Assembly (NCBI GenBank): GCA_910585625.1 | Contig: CAJUFQ010000017.1 | Coordinates: forward strand, 1 to 64,000 | Direction: 5' to 3' | DNA length: 64,000 nt | Origin: an uncultured Lachnospiraceae bacterium | Lineage (GTDB): Bacteria > Bacillota > Clostridia > Lachnospirales > Lachnospiraceae | Shown here: piece after piece, positions 62,306 to 64,000 of the stretch | Layout of the letters: the number at the start of each line of letters is the position of its first letter | Position numbering within the stretch: the stretch's first letter is position 1 | The notes under the pieces: model-generated | Databases searched by the model: none | Seen by the model: only the letters and a program-made list of their open reading frames with translations | Told to the model about the DNA's origin: nothing | Program-made: the position numbers and the translations under genes

Positions 62306-64000
62306 TCACTCCTTCACTTGCAAAAGCTCCAGCAGCCTGTGCCTTGTCACTTGTATGGCCGCCGCGGTTGCCCCGCAGACGCATCCCAGCAGATACAACC
62401 CATAACAGGCGGCAAACGTCTCAATTCCCCTTGTAAACCGCCCCGGATCATATAGGGCAATCCCTCCTGCCACAAGCACAATCCCGGCAACACACAGAAC
62501 AATCTGTTCTAGCACCAGCATGCAACGGGCACGTTTCTTGGTGACTCCAAGGATGCGCAGGAACGCCGCTTGCTGTGCTGACTGCAGGATGACCAACAAT
62601 GGGCCAAAGAGTCCGATAGCCACGGCAGCGGCAACGGCGATTGGAAACAGCGACTCCAACAGACCACGGATACGCTCAATATTGCCAAGCCCTCCCGTGT
62701 CGAGATAATAAGATGGGTCTGGTGAATAGATAACGCTGCGGCTCTGCTTTTCCTCCAGGATGGCTTCCAATTCATCAACCCTGTCATTGTCCGCCAGCGT
62801 AAACTCGCAGCTGCCCACTGGGAAGTCCATCGAGAACAGGCTCTGCTGATCGCACCTTATCCCCGAGAAAATCCCGTTCTTTACCCTTGCATCTTCAGAA
62901 TCCACTATGCCTATGACCTTATATACCCGATATCTTTGGGACAAATCGTCTTCCTCAACCCCCCTGCCTTAAATGTGTAATACAAAATATCGGACAGTAT
63001 GCCAAGATCATCGCCGGCAGAAGTGCCAAGCTCTTTTGCCAGCTCTTTCCCAACCACGCAAATCGGGGCAGTCCCCTCAAAAGCGGAAAGACTGTATCCT
63101 TCGGCATATTCCACAGTACAGTCAGCTCCCAGCTCCCGCGGAAGATCGCTTGAGATTGCCATGGGAATGTCAAGTTCCGCACCTTGCACACGCACATTAA
63201 ATATATCGCTGCAATAAAACTCTTTCACCAACGGCGAATTTGACAAATCCAAGACCGTCGTGAATGTAAAATCAGACGCTGAGCCCTTTACGCTAAGCTC
63301 ATAGAAAGCGTCACGGAATGTAATCCTCGCCAGCACGAACGAGCCAATCCCTGCCGCCAGCACAGCTGCCAGGATCAGCGATACTGCAGTCTTCCCAAAG
63401 CCGCGCCGTATATTCCGCCAGACGTAAGCGGCCACATGGCGGACGCAGCCATACTTCCTTTGCGGCGTCCATCCCCCGGCAGCAGGAAGCTTTGCCATGT
63501 CAATCCCTCCCGGCAGAAGCACCGCTGCCGGAACAAGAGAACCCGGAACCTTTTCCTTCCTGCCTGGCCTTCCCCCCTCTTGAAGCAGCTCCAGCGGTGG
63601 GATGTTTTTCATGCTCCGCAGGAAAAAATATGCCGACAAAGAGACAAATAAAAGTTCCGACAGCAGGCAAAGCGCAATCACGCTGAGAGGAAGCCGCGCA
63701 TTAGGCACATAGCCTGCCGGCGCGCTATCCGCCATGCGAAGCAGCGTCTTCTCCGCTGCTCCCTGTGCATAATGAATCCCTGTCATGCCCCCGGCAGGGA
63801 CTGCCAATACGGATATCGCCACAAAAGGCATCACAACCGCAGACCCGGCTGCCTTTCCGGGAACTCCAAGCATACGCATAATCGCATATGATTTTTTACT
63901 CCTCCCAATATAAAGGTACACTGCAAGGAACAAAGCGAGCGCAGCGCCCACAACATACAGCACGGTTGTCAGAAGCGATGCCAGCGCGCCCATCCGAAAG
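62306..64000 (-). pseudogene. FtsX-family permease, frameshifted in a G run and partial at the window edge
   Basis: Open from the window edge (ATG 63993 is probably internal) down to about 62968, then again in another frame to the stop at 62306. Between ILYYTFKAGG and SQRYRVYKVIGIVDSEDARV the frame changes at a run of six G (plus-strand CCCCCC, 62959-62964); seven would restore GGVEEDDLSQRYRVYK in frame. Helices and an extracellular domain of the FtsX fold are seen on both sides (FGKTAVSLILAAVLAAGIGS; LLVILQSAQQAAFLRILGVTKKRARCMLVLEQI). It could be a phase-variable homopolymer, a true lesion or a sequencing error. The 5' part lies outside the window. Confidence 0.75.

Overview
The window looks like a chromosome segment of a spore-forming, gut-type Clostridia, most likely Lachnospiraceae. 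The supporting evidence is a complete gerA-B-C germinant receptor operon, spoIIR, the SCIFF peptide and its radical-SAM maturase beside secDF, YesM/YesN-type regulation of a secreted galactanase, solute-binding and BspA/Ig-like surface proteins typical of that family, and moderate GC. This is inferred from gene content; no search was run.

Layout. 1-4.5 kb: one end of a serine-recombinase mobile element (two intact large recombinases, a truncated third, a small accessory gene, a 20-bp-period repeat array) next to a 5'-truncated histidine-phosphatase fragment. 4.9-10.7 kb: a decayed block with a STAS/anti-sigma pair (the kinase frameshifted), a transposase remnant, an acyltransferase, a MATE transporter fused to an anti-sigma-like ATPase but broken by a stop, two frameshifts and a MITE, and a truncated subtilase. 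10.7-14.9 kb: a hybrid PocR-type histidine kinase, its response regulator and a small membrane protein. 15-28 kb: a giant Ig/LRR surface protein split by one TGA, the divergent YesN/YesM pair, a solute-binding protein and a GH53 galactanase. 28-36 kb: galU, DUF1934, murI, spoIIR, gerC-gerB-gerA and ispE, all on the minus strand. 36-44 kb: a protein with a sigmaD-like promoter, a K+/H+ antiporter, a coiled-coil protein, a lipoprotein, a two-repeat peptidoglycan-binding lysozyme-like protein and an AgrC/AgrA-like pair with a possible 18-residue peptide gene. 44-50 kb: secDF, scfB, scfA (46 codons), exonuclease III, bacteriohemerythrin, a solitary vsr and two tRNAs. 50.6-56.6 kb: Fe-alcohol dehydrogenase, luxS-mtnN, a HAD phosphatase, a metallophosphoesterase and a cytoplasmic ParB-like/BMP fusion. 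56.7-64 kb: an antimicrobial-peptide-type ABC/two-component module whose permease and kinase are broken, a YgjP-like protease and a second FtsX permease with a G-run frameshift that leaves the window.

How it fits together. Three systems read as coherent: galactan sensing and degradation (YesMN, binding protein, GH53), sporulation/germination with cell-wall supply (spoIIR, ger, murI, galU), and SCIFF maturation beside the Sec motor. Disruption is unusually frequent: at least nine genes carry stops, frameshifts, deletions or insertions. Some lesions are clearly biological (MITE with target duplication, internal deletions). Others lie at homopolymers and could be sequencing errors. Two intergenic repeat families (51.87/60.2 kb and 56.75 kb) have strong palindromic structure.
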